Shown in pieces: positions 35,688 through 44,448 of a stretch of 64,000 bases of DNA; the first letter of the stretch is position 1, and every line of letters begins with the position of its first letter. The position numbers were made by a program, and so were the translations under genes. The DNA comes from Minwuia thermotolerans (GTDB lineage: Bacteria; Pseudomonadota; Alphaproteobacteria; Minwuiales; Minwuiaceae), in assembly GCF_002924445.1 (NCBI RefSeq), contig NZ_PIGG01000037.1, positions 62,001-126,000 on the forward strand. Direction: 5' to 3'. Under the pieces are notes generated by a model. It did not search any database. It worked only from the letters and a program-made list of their open reading frames with translations, and was not told where the DNA came from.

Positions 35688-37360
35688 GATTTCGTCCCGC
35701 CCCCGCTCTCCGGCAGGTCCGCGGCCGAGTTGAGCACGAAGGCGTCGACGGTGCGGTCGCGGCCGGGAATGGCGACCTGCCGCCGGGTCCGCCCGCTCAT
35801 GTCCAGCCCCGCAGTCGCCGCGGTTTCGGCCGACAGCACCAGCTGGCTGCCGAATTCCTTGTTGGCCGCCTCCAGCCGGCTGGCGGTGTTCACCGCGTCG
35901 CCGATGGCGGTCAGCGAGACCGTATCGCGGTAGCCCATCTCGCCGACGATGACGTCGCCGACATGGACGCCGATGCCGATGCGCATGGGCTGGCCCAGAT
36001 CGTCGGCCAGCGCCTGGTTCATGCGATCGAGCGCCACCGAGATGTCGCGCGCCGCCGCGAGCGCCCGCCTTGCCCCGTCCTCGGGTCCCGATTCGATACC
36101 GAACAGCGCCATCACCCCGTCGCCGATGAACTTGTCGAGCCGGCCCCCATTGGCCTCGACTGCGCGGCCCATATAGCGGCAATACTGGTTGATGACAAAG
36201 ACCACGTCATAGGGCAGGCGGCCCTCGGCGAAGCGGGTGAAGTCGCGCAGGTCGGCGAACAGGATGGCGATTCGCCGTTCCGCGCCCTGGGCGTAGCCGT
36301 TGCGGCCATAGGCGTCGCGGACCTCCGCCGGCTCCGCCACCAGGGGGATGACGCGCAGGTCGGCCTCGGGCCGGAGCTGGCAGGCCAGCCGGACCCCTTC
36401 CGGCGCGCCGATCCGGCGCAGCACGCGGCGCTCTGCGTCTTCCGGCGGCGGCAGCTTTTCCCAGCCTTCCAGCACCCGGATACGGCAGGTGGAGCAGCGC
36501 CCGCGGCCGCCGCAGACGCTGGCGTGGGCGATGCCGGCGCGGCGGCTGGCCTCCAGCACCGTGACGCCGGGTTCGACGATGGCGCGGCGGTTGTCGGGAT
36601 AGCGGATGGTGACCAGGTTGCGCCGCCGCTCCCACAGGTAGTGCGCGCCGCGCGCCGCGCCCAGCAAGCCGATGAAGGCGATCATCGCCGTCCACGTCGC
36701 GTCGCGCGTCTCGTAGACCCAGGCCGCCGCCTCGGCCGGCAGGGCGGTGCGCTGCGTATAGGCCTGCAGCCAGACCGGATCCTGGGCGCGCAGGCTCACT
36801 TCCTGGCCGCCGCTGACGAAGCCGGCCAGGCCGAGCACCAGCACCATCAGCGCCGCGGTGTAGAGCGCCGGGGCGCAGGGGCGGTAGCGGGGTTTCAGCC
36901 TGAGCCACATGTGGACGCCGAGACAGCCATGGATCCAGGCGATGATCGTCAGCGCGGCCTGTTTCAGGCCCTCGAAGGGGTCGAGCTGCCACAGTCCCAT
37001 CAGCACCCAGCTGTAGGTGTCCTCCAGGCCGTGCAGTTCGTGCAGGCCCCGGTTGGCGAGGATGTGGAGCACCAGCAGCGGCGGGATCGCCAGCGCGGTG
37101 ATGTACTGCACGACCTCGGCCGCCGTGATGCCGCGCCAGGTCCGCCGGCGGTAGATCGAGGCGAGGCCGGTGGCGACATGGGCCATGGTCGCGGTCAGCA
37201 GCACCGCCGTGCCGGCCCAGGAGCGCCAGACGAACAGGAATATCTCGCGGCCCCCGTCCATCGCCTGCAGCGAGACGATGCCCAGGGCGTGATTGACCAG
37301 ATGCGTGGCCAGGAAGGCGAACAGCACCAGCCCCGAATAGAGCCGCACCCGGTTGATCAT
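35684..37360 (-). CDS. CyaC-like adenylate cyclase with SDHC-type diheme and [2Fe-2S] domains
   Basis: A 558-residue membrane protein in three parts. Residues 1-245 form about six helices with paired His (H20/H24, H61, H99, H110, H144, H150), resembling the diheme cytochrome b anchor of succinate-quinone oxidoreductases. Residues 246-340 are a ferredoxin domain with ligands C283, C289, C292 and C327. Residues 360-545 are a class III cyclase with metal Asp370 (FADLRDF), Asp414 (GDGVMALFG), Lys410 and Asp488 (IGDAVNTASR), which favour ATP over GTP. The same architecture is known from S. meliloti CyaC, a redox-controlled cyclase. The frame is open to 37525; the Met at 37360 fits the first helix. 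Confidence 0.87.
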   Translation of the reverse strand: MINRVRLYSGLVLFAFLATHLVNHALGIVSLQAMDGGREIFLFVWRSWAGTAVLLTATMAHVATGLASIYRRRTWRGITAAEVVQYITALAIPPLLVLHILANRGLHELHGLEDTYSWVLMGLWQLDPFEGLKQAALTIIAWIHGCLGVHMWLRLKPRYRPCAPALYTAALMVLVLGLAGFVSGGQEVSLRAQDPVWLQAYTQRTALPAEAAAWVYETRDATWTAMIAFIGLLGAARGAHYLWERRRNLVTIRYPDNRRAIVEPGVTVLEASRRAGIAHASVCGGRGRCSTCRIRVLEGWEKLPPPEDAERRVLRRIGAPEGVRLACQLRPEADLRVIPLVAEPAEVRDAYGRNGYAQGAERRIAILFADLRDFTRFAEGRLPYDVVFVINQYCRYMGRAVEANGGRLDKFIGDGVMALFGIESGPEDGARRALAAARDISVALDRMNQALADDLGQPMRIGIGVHVGDVIVGEMGYRDTVSLTAIGDAVNTASRLEAANKEFGSQLVLSAETAATAGLDMSGRTRRQVAIPGRDRTVDAFVLNSAADLPESGGGTKS

Positions 37361-37523
37361 CTGGCAAGCGCCCGCATTTCCCCCTTCATGAGCCGAACCT
37401 AGACGAATTTCCCCCGGGCGGGCAGGCTTTCCGGCGGGTGCGCCGATCAAGGCTTTGTGCATTCGATTTGCCGCGCCGGGCGGTCTATAGCTCGGCCGGA
37501 ATGAAACAGGGGGAGGAGCGGCC

Positions 37524-38141
37524 ATGTCCGCTGATGGCGTGATCGAATATTTCTATGCGGCCCATTCGGCCTTTGCCTATCTGGGCTCGAGGCGGTTCAT
37601 GGAGATCGCGGCGAAGGCCGGGCGGCGGATCGTCCACCGGCCGGTGGACCTGCGGCTGGTGGTGGCGGAAGCCGGCGCGACGCCGTTCCCGAAGCGCTCG
37701 AAGGCGCATGTCCGGTATTTCTTCGGCCGCGAGATACAACGCTGGTCGGAGGAGCGCGGCGCGCCGGTGCTGGGCCGGACGCCCACCTTTCACCACCACG
37801 ACATCGGCCTGCCCAACTGTTTCCTCATCGCCGGCATGGAGCAGGGGCTGGTGATCGACGAACTGGCGCATCGCCTGCTGGAAGCGCACTGGAAGGAGGA
37901 CGCCGATCTCGCCGACCCGGCGACGCTGCTGCGTCTCGGCCGGGAAGCGGGCGTCGAGCCGCAACCGCTGCTGGAGGCCGCCGACAGCCCGGCCATGCGC
38001 GAGATCTACGACCGCTTCACGCGCGAGGCGATCGAGCGCGGCATCTTCGGCTCGCCGACCTATTTCGTCGACGGCGACATGTTCTACGGCCAGGACCGTC
38101 TGGAGATGGTCGAACGCGCGCTGGCGAAGCCCTACGCGTGA
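37524..38141 (+). CDS. 2-hydroxychromene-2-carboxylate isomerase/DsbA-family protein
   Basis: A 205-residue thioredoxin-fold protein of the HCCA isomerase (kappa GST-like) group. The N-terminal strand IEYFYAAHSAFAYLGSRRF has the Ser-bearing loop in place of a CxxC. The C-terminal part has GIFGSPTYFVDGDMFYGQDRLEMVE, the family hallmark around the cis-Pro. Relatives act in naphthalene degradation or as glutathione-dependent isomerases, and no aromatic catabolic genes are nearby, so the substrate is open. GGGGGAGGAG precedes the ATG. It is divergent from the cyclase operon. Confidence 0.88.
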   Translation: MSADGVIEYFYAAHSAFAYLGSRRFMEIAAKAGRRIVHRPVDLRLVVAEAGATPFPKRSKAHVRYFFGREIQRWSEERGAPVLGRTPTFHHHDIGLPNCFLIAGMEQGLVIDELAHRLLEAHWKEDADLADPATLLRLGREAGVEPQPLLEAADSPAMREIYDRFTREAIERGIFGSPTYFVDGDMFYGQDRLEMVERALAKPYA

Positions 38142-38175
38142 CGCGACGATCTGCAACGACACTAGATCCGTTGGC

Positions 38176-38247
38176 GTCCTGGGGCTTGACCCCAGGACCC
38201 AGAGGGGCGGTGCTGCAGGGCTGGGCCCTTGGATCAAGTCCAAGGGC
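38176..38247. repeat. Two perfect hairpins with mutually complementary loops
   Basis: GTCCTGGGG (38176-38184) pairs perfectly with CCCCAGGAC (38190-38198) around the loop CTTGA. GCCCTTGGA (38225-38233) pairs perfectly with TCCAAGGGC (38239-38247) around the loop TCAAG. The loops are reverse complements of each other. They lie in the 157-bp gap between two convergent genes, consistent with a REP/BIME-type element that may also help define 3' ends. Confidence 0.65.
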
Positions 38248-38298
38248 GGCAGGAGAGGGCAGGGGCGACCTGCATCACTACAGCCCCGGCGAATGCGC

Positions 38299-39741
38299 CT
38301 ATTTCGTCTCGTGGTCGGCGCGGTTGTAGGGATCGTCGAGGCGGACGATGTCGTCCTCGCCCAGATAGCTGCCCGACTGGATCTCGATGACCTCCAGCGG
38401 CACCTTGCCGGGATTGGCGAGGCGGTGGGCCGTGCCGATGGCGATGTAGGTGGATTCGTTCTCCGACAGCAGCACGGTGTTCTCGCCGGTCGTTACCTTC
38501 GCGGTGCCGGAGACCACCACCCAGTGCTCCGCGCGGTGGTGGTGAAGCTGGTAGGAGAGCTGCGCGCCGGGGTTCACCACCAGCCGCTTGACCTGATAGC
38601 GGGCGCCGAAATCCAGCGGCTCGTAGTAGCCCCAGGGGCGGTAATGGCGGACATGGCTCTCGTGCTCGGCGCGGCCGTCCGCCTTCAGCATCTCGACCAC
38701 CTCCTTGACCTCCTGGGTGCGGTCGCGGCGGGCGACCAGCACCGCATCGGAGGTCTCGACGATGGTGAGGTCGGAGACGCCGATGGCGGCGACGACCGTC
38801 TTTTCGGTGCGGATGTAGCTGTTGCTCACGTCGCGCAGGATGACGTCGCCCTGGACGGCGTTGCCGTTGGCGTCCTTCTCGGCGATGTCCCACAGCGCGG
38901 TCCAGGAACCGATGTCCGACCAGCCGATGTCGCAGGGCATGACGGCGGCGTGTTCGGTCTTCTCCATCACCGCGAAGTCGATCGACTGCGCCGGGCAGGC
39001 GGCGAAGGCGGCCTCGTCCAGGCGCAGGAAGTCGAGATCGCGCTTCGCGCCGTCCAGCGACCGCTCCACGGCCTGGACGATGTCGGGACGGAAGCGCCGC
39101 ATCTCCTCGACCAGCGTGTCCGCGCGGGCGACGAACATGCCGGAGTTCCAGGAATAGCCGCCATCGGCGAGATAGCCGGTCGCCGTCGCCGCGTCGGGCT
39201 TCTCGGTGAACCGGTCGACATGGAAGACGCCATCGGCGATGGCCTGGCCCTGGCGGATATAGCCATAGCCCGTGTGCGGCTCGGTCGGGCGGATGCCGAA
39301 GGTGACGATGTGGCCGGCGTCGGCCATCTCCACCGCCCGCGCCAGCAGGCGGCGGAAGCCCTCGACGTCGCGGATGACGTGGTCGGCGGGCAGCAGGGCG
39401 ATCACCGCCTCCGGGTTGCGCGCGAGGCACCAGAGCGCCGCCGCGGCCGCCGCCGGCGCGGTGTTGCGGCCAACCGGCTCCAGCATGATGGCCAGCGGCT
39501 CGCGGCCGATGGCGCGGAGCTGTTCGGCGATGATGAAGCGGTGGTCGTTGTTGCAGATCGCCAGCGGCGCTGCGTAGGCGGGGTCGCCGGGCACACGCAG
39601 CGCCGTCGCCTGCAGCATGGTCTCCTCGCCGGCCAGCGGCAGGAGCTGCTTGGGGTAGAGGCTGCGCGAGAGCGGCCAGAGCCGTGTCCCCGCGCCGCCC
39701 GAGAGCAGCACGGGAAAGATCCGCGCGGTCCCGCTGGTCAT
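38299..39741 (-). CDS. Mannose-1-phosphate guanylyltransferase / mannose-6-phosphate isomerase
   Basis: A bifunctional 480-residue enzyme of the XanB/AlgA/ManC type that makes GDP-mannose for exopolysaccharide or LPS. The N-terminal nucleotidyltransferase domain (1-290) has LLSGGAGTRLWPLSR at about 12-26, YPKQLL and FTEKPD. The C-terminal cupin isomerase domain (about 345-470) has RPWGYYE, VKRLVVNPGAQLSYQLHHHRAEHWVV (quoted in part: QLHHHRAEHW) with the metal His residues, and IAIGTAHRLANP. Its ATG overlaps the stop of the upstream transporter gene. No other polysaccharide genes are in view. Confidence 0.93.
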   Translation of the reverse strand: MTSGTARIFPVLLSGGAGTRLWPLSRSLYPKQLLPLAGEETMLQATALRVPGDPAYAAPLAICNNDHRFIIAEQLRAIGREPLAIMLEPVGRNTAPAAAAAALWCLARNPEAVIALLPADHVIRDVEGFRRLLARAVEMADAGHIVTFGIRPTEPHTGYGYIRQGQAIADGVFHVDRFTEKPDAATATGYLADGGYSWNSGMFVARADTLVEEMRRFRPDIVQAVERSLDGAKRDLDFLRLDEAAFAACPAQSIDFAVMEKTEHAAVMPCDIGWSDIGSWTALWDIAEKDANGNAVQGDVILRDVSNSYIRTEKTVVAAIGVSDLTIVETSDAVLVARRDRTQEVKEVVEMLKADGRAEHESHVRHYRPWGYYEPLDFGARYQVKRLVVNPGAQLSYQLHHHRAEHWVVVSGTAKVTTGENTVLLSENESTYIAIGTAHRLANPGKVPLEVIEIQSGSYLGEDDIVRLDDPYNRADHETK

Positions 39742-40658
39742 CCTGCCGCCCTCCGTGCCGGTCGCTGGCCGCCGAGATTTACCATGGCCACGCCCACGGT
39801 CACCAGAACCATGCCGGCGATGGCGGCCGGCCCGAAGGTCTCGCCGAACAGGGGCCAGGCGATCAGCGCCGTGGACGCGGGCACGAGGAAGAACAGGCTG
39901 GAGACCTTCGACGCCGCGCCCTGGCGGATCAGGATCATCAGCAGTGTGATGGCGCCGATGGACATCACCAGGACCAGCCAGCCGAGCGCAAAGACGAACT
40001 CGCCCGACCAGGTGATCTCGCGGGTCTCGATGGCGAAGGCGATGACGCCGAGCGCGACCGCGGCCGCGGCGAACTGGATGGCGTTGCCCGTGCGCAGGTC
40101 CATCTGGGTGCAGAAGCGTTTCTGGTAGAGCGTGCCGATGGTGATGCCGAACAGCGCCATCACCGCCAGCGCCATGCCTTCCGGGGTGCCGAGGCCCTGA
40201 TCGAGCTTGCGGTAGACCACCAGGAAGACGCCGGCGAGGCCGAGAAAGAAGCCGATCCACTGGCGCAGGCTGACGCGCTCGCCCAGCACCGGCCCGGCCA
40301 GGATGGCGGTGAGGATCGGCTGCAGGGCGACGATCAGCGCCGCGGTGCCGGCCTCCACGCCCAGGCTGATGGCGGCGAAGACGCCGCCCAGATAGACCCC
40401 GTGCAGCAGCACGCCGACGATGGCGATATGGCCCACGTCGGCCGCGCGGTCCGGCCAGGGCGCCCGCATCAGCAGCGCCAGCGGCGCCAGGATCGCCACG
40501 ACGAGGGCGAAACGCAGCGCCAGGAAGGTCATGGGCTCGGCATAGGGCAGGCCGAGCTTGGCGCCGATGAAACCGGTCGACCACAGGAAGACGAACACCG
40601 CCGGCATCAGCACGGCGGCGACGAATCCGGGCGACGGGGTCTGCGCGGGCGCGGTCAT
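39738..40658 (-). CDS. DMT-superfamily transporter (EamA family)
   Basis: A 306-residue protein with about ten membrane helices in two EamA repeats. FVFLWSTGFIGAKLGLPYAEP near the N terminus and LRFALVVAILAPLAL are typical. The second repeat has ALPATA-equivalent VVYRKLDQG and ASKVSSLFFLVPASTALIAWPLFGE (quoted in part: LFFLVPASTALIAW). The start at 40658 is chosen because the upstream in-frame Met (40706) would give an unusual polar N terminus. Its last 4 bp overlap the guanylyltransferase ATG. It is divergent from the DUF2125 gene. The substrate is unknown. Confidence 0.87.
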   Translation of the reverse strand: MTAPAQTPSPGFVAAVLMPAVFVFLWSTGFIGAKLGLPYAEPMTFLALRFALVVAILAPLALLMRAPWPDRAADVGHIAIVGVLLHGVYLGGVFAAISLGVEAGTAALIVALQPILTAILAGPVLGERVSLRQWIGFFLGLAGVFLVVYRKLDQGLGTPEGMALAVMALFGITIGTLYQKRFCTQMDLRTGNAIQFAAAAVALGVIAFAIETREITWSGEFVFALGWLVLVMSIGAITLLMILIRQGAASKVSSLFFLVPASTALIAWPLFGETFGPAAIAGMVLVTVGVAMVNLGGQRPARRAAG

Positions 40659-40738
40659 CGGTCTGCCATAGCCGGGCGGGGGCAGACGGACAAGGCCGGA
40701 CCTCATATAAGGGGCCTGATTCGAACCCGGAGTTCCTC

Positions 40739-41761
40739 ATGAGCAAGGTCGCGCGCTGGATCGGTCCCATCATCCTGCTGTCGGTGGTCGCCGCCGGCGT
40801 GGGCTACTGGTTCTACTGGAATGCGCTGGCCGATGGCCTGGAACGCGGCTTCGGCCGCTGGGTCGAGCAACGCCGCGCCGAGGGCGTCTCGGTCCGCCAT
40901 GGCGCCGTAGAGGTGACCGGGTTCCCCTATCGGCTGGAACTGCATGTCGCCCAGCCCGAGATCGCCGCGCCCCGCCTCAACATGGCGCCGGAATGGTCGG
41001 CCGACGAGGCCGTGATCTACTTCCAGCCCTGGAAGCGCGGTCATGCCATCGCCGAAATCCGCGGGCCGCAGAAGCTGGGCTGGATCGATGGCGGGGTCCA
41101 GCGCCGCGCCACCGTGGTGGCGGAACGGGCGCTGTCCTCCGTGCGCTTCACCGACCGGGGTCGGATCACCCGCTATGACGCCGATCTGGTCCAGGTGGAG
41201 GCCTCGGGCGATCTCGCGCTCAGGCGCGCGGCGCGGCTGCAGAGCCATGGCCGGCTGGCCGACGCCGGGGATGGCGGTCCGCCGGCGCTGGAGCTGACCT
41301 TCCGGGGCGACGAGATGCGGGTAGACCCGGCGGTCAGTCCCCTGGGCGAGGCCGTCGACCTGGCGCGGATCGCCGTCACCCTGGCGCCCATGCCGGAATC
41401 GACCGCGCCGGCGGCGCTGGACGCCTGGCGCGACCGGGGCGGGGTGCTGGAGGTCAACGCGCTGCATGTCCGCACCGGGGAGCTGGCGGTCACCGGCGAC
41501 GGCACCTTCGCCCTCGACGCGGCGCGCCGTCCGGAGGGCGCGGGCGTGCTGCAGGTCTTCGGCGCCGAGGCCTTCGTCGACGCGCTGGCGGCGGCGGGCG
41601 ACCTTTCCGGCGGTGCGCAACTCGGCCTGAAGCTGGCCATCAAGGCGCTGGAAGAACGCGACAGGGAGGGGCGCGCTGTCGTGCGGGCGCCCTTCTCGAT
41701 CCAGAATGGCCGTATCCGCCTGCTCGAATTCGGCCTGTTCGAGGCGCCGCCGCTTTATTGA
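40739..41761 (+). CDS. DUF2125-family protein
   Basis: A 340-residue protein with one N-terminal membrane anchor (about 7-27, WIGPIILLSVVAAGVGYWFYW) and a large periplasmic beta-rich domain. Hallmarks of DUF2125 are VTGFPYRLELHVAQPEI near residue 60 and IYFQPWKRGHAIAEIRGPQ near residue 95. The domain has AsmA-like repeats of amphipathic strands (IQNGRIRLLEFGLFEAPPLY at the end). Function is not established; an envelope role is inferred from topology. It starts just after an 80-bp divergent promoter. Confidence 0.88.
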   Translation: MSKVARWIGPIILLSVVAAGVGYWFYWNALADGLERGFGRWVEQRRAEGVSVRHGAVEVTGFPYRLELHVAQPEIAAPRLNMAPEWSADEAVIYFQPWKRGHAIAEIRGPQKLGWIDGGVQRRATVVAERALSSVRFTDRGRITRYDADLVQVEASGDLALRRAARLQSHGRLADAGDGGPPALELTFRGDEMRVDPAVSPLGEAVDLARIAVTLAPMPESTAPAALDAWRDRGGVLEVNALHVRTGELAVTGDGTFALDAARRPEGAGVLQVFGAEAFVDALAAAGDLSGGAQLGLKLAIKALEERDREGRAVVRAPFSIQNGRIRLLEFGLFEAPPLY

Positions 41762-41833
41762 TGGCCGTCGCTTGCCGCGCGCGCGCCGAAGCCTGATATC
41801 AACCGGCAGTGATCATCCAGGAGGCCAACAACA

Positions 41834-42262
41834 ATGAAATCGCTGATCGCCGCGCTCGCCATCCTTGCCGCGCCTGCCCTGGCCCTGGCCGAGTCCTCGC
41901 CCTGGCCGGCGGACGCCGAACTCTACATCGTCTCGCCGAAGGACGGCGACACCGTCTCCAGCCCGTTCCGTGTGGTGTTCGGCGTCAAGGGCGTGGCCGT
42001 CCGGCCCGCCGGCGACGAGACGCCGGGATCCGGCCATCATCACCTGTTGATCGACCGCATCGTGCCGGCCGGCGAGGACCTGCAGTATTCCCTGCCGGCC
42101 GAAGACAGCCTGGTGCATTTCGGCAAGGGCCAGACCGCCGTCGAGCTCAGGCTGCCGTCCGGACCGCACACGCTCCAGCTCATCATGGGCGACGCCAATC
42201 ACATCCCCCACGATCCGCCGCTGGTCTCCGAGCCGATCAGGGTCATCGTGCGGAACCAGTAG
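41834..42262 (+). CDS. Periplasmic DUF4399 protein
   Basis: A 142-residue secreted protein. The signal peptide (1-19) ends near ALALA before ESSPWP. The mature domain starts ELYIVSPKDGDTVSSPFRVVFG and contains the DUF4399 hallmark GSGHHHLLIDR and the HTLQLIMGDANHIPHDPP segment. The clustered His residues suggest metal binding, but the role is not known. AGGAGGCC precedes the ATG. It stands alone, with an REP-like repeat downstream. Confidence 0.88.
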   Translation: MKSLIAALAILAAPALALAESSPWPADAELYIVSPKDGDTVSSPFRVVFGVKGVAVRPAGDETPGSGHHHLLIDRIVPAGEDLQYSLPAEDSLVHFGKGQTAVELRLPSGPHTLQLIMGDANHIPHDPPLVSEPIRVIVRNQ

Positions 42263-42300
42263 GCCCGACGTTCGACACGATTGAATTTCAGTTTCACATC

Positions 42301-42393
42301 CTGTCACCCCCGCCTTGTGCGGGGGCCCGGTGCGGCTGCGCCGCGAATCAATGAATTGACGGGATGCCCGCACGCAGGCGGGCATGACACCGG
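42301..42393. repeat. Dispersed REP-like element, copy B
   Basis: The left half is a CACCCCCGC...GCGGGGG hairpin, as in the ilvH-ilvC element. The right half, with ATGCCCGC...GCGGGCAT and GACACCG, is nearly identical over about 50 bp to the element at 17041-17132. It lies between convergent genes DUF4399 and tyrC. Confidence 0.75.
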
Positions 42394-42414
42394 CGGGTCG
42401 ATCGGTCGCCTGTG

Positions 42415-43350
42415 TCAGTCGTCGCCAGCGCCGTCGACATCGCGGCCGAAGTTCGGCGCCGCGGAGTCCTGACCGGCATCGATGATGGCGCGGCGGATGG
42501 CGCGGGTGCGGGTGAAAAGCTGGAACAGCGTCTCGCCGTCGCCCCAGCGTATGGCGCGCTGCAGCGCCGTCAGATCCTCGGAAAAGCGCGCCAGCATCTC
42601 CAGCACGGCTTCCCGGTTGTTGAGGAAGACGTCGCGCCACATGGTCGGATCCGAGGCGGCGATACGCGTGAAGTCGCGGAAGCCGGCGGCGGAGAACTTG
42701 ATCACCTCCGACTTGGTCACCGTCTCCAGGTCGTCGGCCGTGCCGACGATGTTGTAGGCGATCAGATGCGGGATGTGGCTGGTGATCGCCAGCACCTGGT
42801 CGTGGTGACCGGCGTCCATGACTTCCACTTCTGCGCCCATTGCGGTCCAGAAGGCCGTCAGCCGCGCCACCGATTGGTCGTCGGAGAGGCCATTGGGCGT
42901 GATGACCAGCCAGCGCCCGCGGAACAGCGACGCGAAACCCGCCGCGGGGCCGGAATTCTCGGTGCCGGCGATGGGGTGGGCGGGCACGAAACGCACATGG
43001 TCGGGCAGGTGCGGCGCGACGGCGTCGATCACGCCCTGCTTGACCGAGCCCACGTCGGAGAGGATCGCGCCTTCGTCCAGATCACCGCTGATTTCGCGCG
43101 CCACGGCACCCATCACGCCCACTGGCGTGCACAGGATGACCAGATCGGCGCCGCGCACGGCTTCGGCGTTCGAGGCGAAGGCTTCGTCGGCGAGGCCCAG
43201 CGCCAGCGCCTCGGCGCGGTGCGCCGGGTCCGGCGAGGCGCAGACGATGGTCTCGGCCAGGCCGTGTTCGCGCGCCGCCCGGGCAATGGAAGAGGCGATC
43301 AGGCCGATGCCGACCAGGCACAGCCTGCGGAAGGGTTGCGCGTCGGCCAT
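42415..43350 (-). CDS. Prephenate/arogenate (cyclohexadienyl) dehydrogenase
   Basis: A 311-residue NAD(P)-dependent dehydrogenase of the TyrA/TyrC family, producing 4-hydroxyphenylpyruvate or tyrosine from prephenate or arogenate. The nucleotide motif is VGIGLIASS at residues 13-21, with Ala at the last glycine-motif position. Catalytic and substrate residues are in SDVGSVKQGV, FVPAHPIAGTENSG and ITSHIPHLIAYNIV. AGFRDFTRIAASDPTMWRDVFLNN is the C-terminal helical block. There is no ACT domain. It overlaps the upstream hisC stop by 1 nt, in the order chorismate mutase-hisC-tyrC. Confidence 0.93.
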   Translation of the reverse strand: MADAQPFRRLCLVGIGLIASSIARAAREHGLAETIVCASPDPAHRAEALALGLADEAFASNAEAVRGADLVILCTPVGVMGAVAREISGDLDEGAILSDVGSVKQGVIDAVAPHLPDHVRFVPAHPIAGTENSGPAAGFASLFRGRWLVITPNGLSDDQSVARLTAFWTAMGAEVEVMDAGHHDQVLAITSHIPHLIAYNIVGTADDLETVTKSEVIKFSAAGFRDFTRIAASDPTMWRDVFLNNREAVLEMLARFSEDLTALQRAIRWGDGETLFQLFTRTRAIRRAIIDAGQDSAAPNFGRDVDGAGDD

Positions 43351-44438
43351 CAGCTTTCCAGGAAGGCCTTCAGCGCATCGATGACGGCCAGGTTGTCGTC
43401 CTCGGTGCCGATGGTGATGCGCAGGCAGTCGGGGAGGCCATAGGCGCCGACCGGGCGGACGATGATGCCGCGCGCCTTCAGGAAGGCGTCGGCCGCCAGC
43501 GCCTGCTCGGCGCCGCCGGGAAAACGCGCCAGCGCGAAATTGCCGATCGACGCGGTGGTCTCCAGGCCGAGCCCGTTCAGCGCCGCGGTCAGCTTCGGCA
43601 GCCAGACGTCGTTGTGGGTGCGCGCGGCGTCGATGTGGGCGGTGTCGTCCAGCGCCGCCAGGGCGGCCTCCTGCGCGGCCAGGTTGACGTTGAACGGACC
43701 GCGGGCGCGTTGCAGCACGTCGATGACTGCCGCAGGCGCATAGGCCCAGCCGACACGCAGCCCCGCCAGCCCGTAGATCTTCGAGAATGTGCGGGTCATG
43801 ACGACATTGTCGTTCGCGTTCACCAACTCCACGCCGGGCTCGTAGTCGTTGCGGGAAACGTATTCCGCATAGGCGGCGTCGATCACCAGCAGGATGTTGT
43901 CGCGCAGACCCGCGCGCAGGCGCGCGACCTCGTCGGCTGTGACGAAGGTGCCGGTCGGATTGTTGGGGTTCGCCAGGAAGACCAGCCGCGTGCGTTCGGT
44001 CACCGCGGCCAGCAGCGCGTCGACGCTGGCGGTGTAGTCCGTCTCCGGCGCCATCACCGGCGTGGCGCCGTTTGCCTTGGCGGCGATGGCGTACATCAGG
44101 AAGCCGTGGCGGCTGAACAGCACCTCGTCGCCCGCACCTGCATAGGACGAGACCAGCAGCCCGATCAGTTCGTCGGAGCCGTTGCCGCAGACGATCCGGT
44201 CTGGGTCCAGGCCATGGCGGCGGCCCAGCGCGCGGCGCAGCCGGGTGGCGCCGCCGTCCGGATACTGGCCGATGCGGTCGGCCATGGCGCGGAACGCCTC
44301 GATCGCCTTCGGGCTGGGGCCGAGCGGCGTCTCGTTGGCGGAGAGCTTGCGCACGTGGCTCTGGCCCTCGATCTCGGATTCGCCGCCCTTGTAGGGCGTG
44401 ATGTCCATCAGGCCTGGCTGCGGCGTCGGGTTGGTCAT
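43350..44438 (-). CDS. hisC: Histidinol-phosphate/aromatic aminotransferase
   Basis: A 362-residue PLP-dependent class I/II aminotransferase. Family blocks are KLSANETPLGPSP at about 31-43, the Asn of FLANPNNPTGT, DAAYAEYV, and the PLP Lys in TRTFSKIYGLAGLRVGWAYA. The C terminus has the Arg in LRITIGT. Its place between a chorismate mutase-domain gene and tyrC suggests it serves phenylalanine/tyrosine synthesis, perhaps in addition to histidine; no other his genes are here. The stop and the tyrC start share a base (TGATG). The chorismate mutase gene is 10 bp upstream. Confidence 0.92.
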   Translation of the reverse strand: MTNPTPQPGLMDITPYKGGESEIEGQSHVRKLSANETPLGPSPKAIEAFRAMADRIGQYPDGGATRLRRALGRRHGLDPDRIVCGNGSDELIGLLVSSYAGAGDEVLFSRHGFLMYAIAAKANGATPVMAPETDYTASVDALLAAVTERTRLVFLANPNNPTGTFVTADEVARLRAGLRDNILLVIDAAYAEYVSRNDYEPGVELVNANDNVVMTRTFSKIYGLAGLRVGWAYAPAAVIDVLQRARGPFNVNLAAQEAALAALDDTAHIDAARTHNDVWLPKLTAALNGLGLETTASIGNFALARFPGGAEQALAADAFLKARGIIVRPVGAYGLPDCLRITIGTEDDNLAVIDALKAFLES

Positions 44439-44448
44439 GGGAAGTCCT

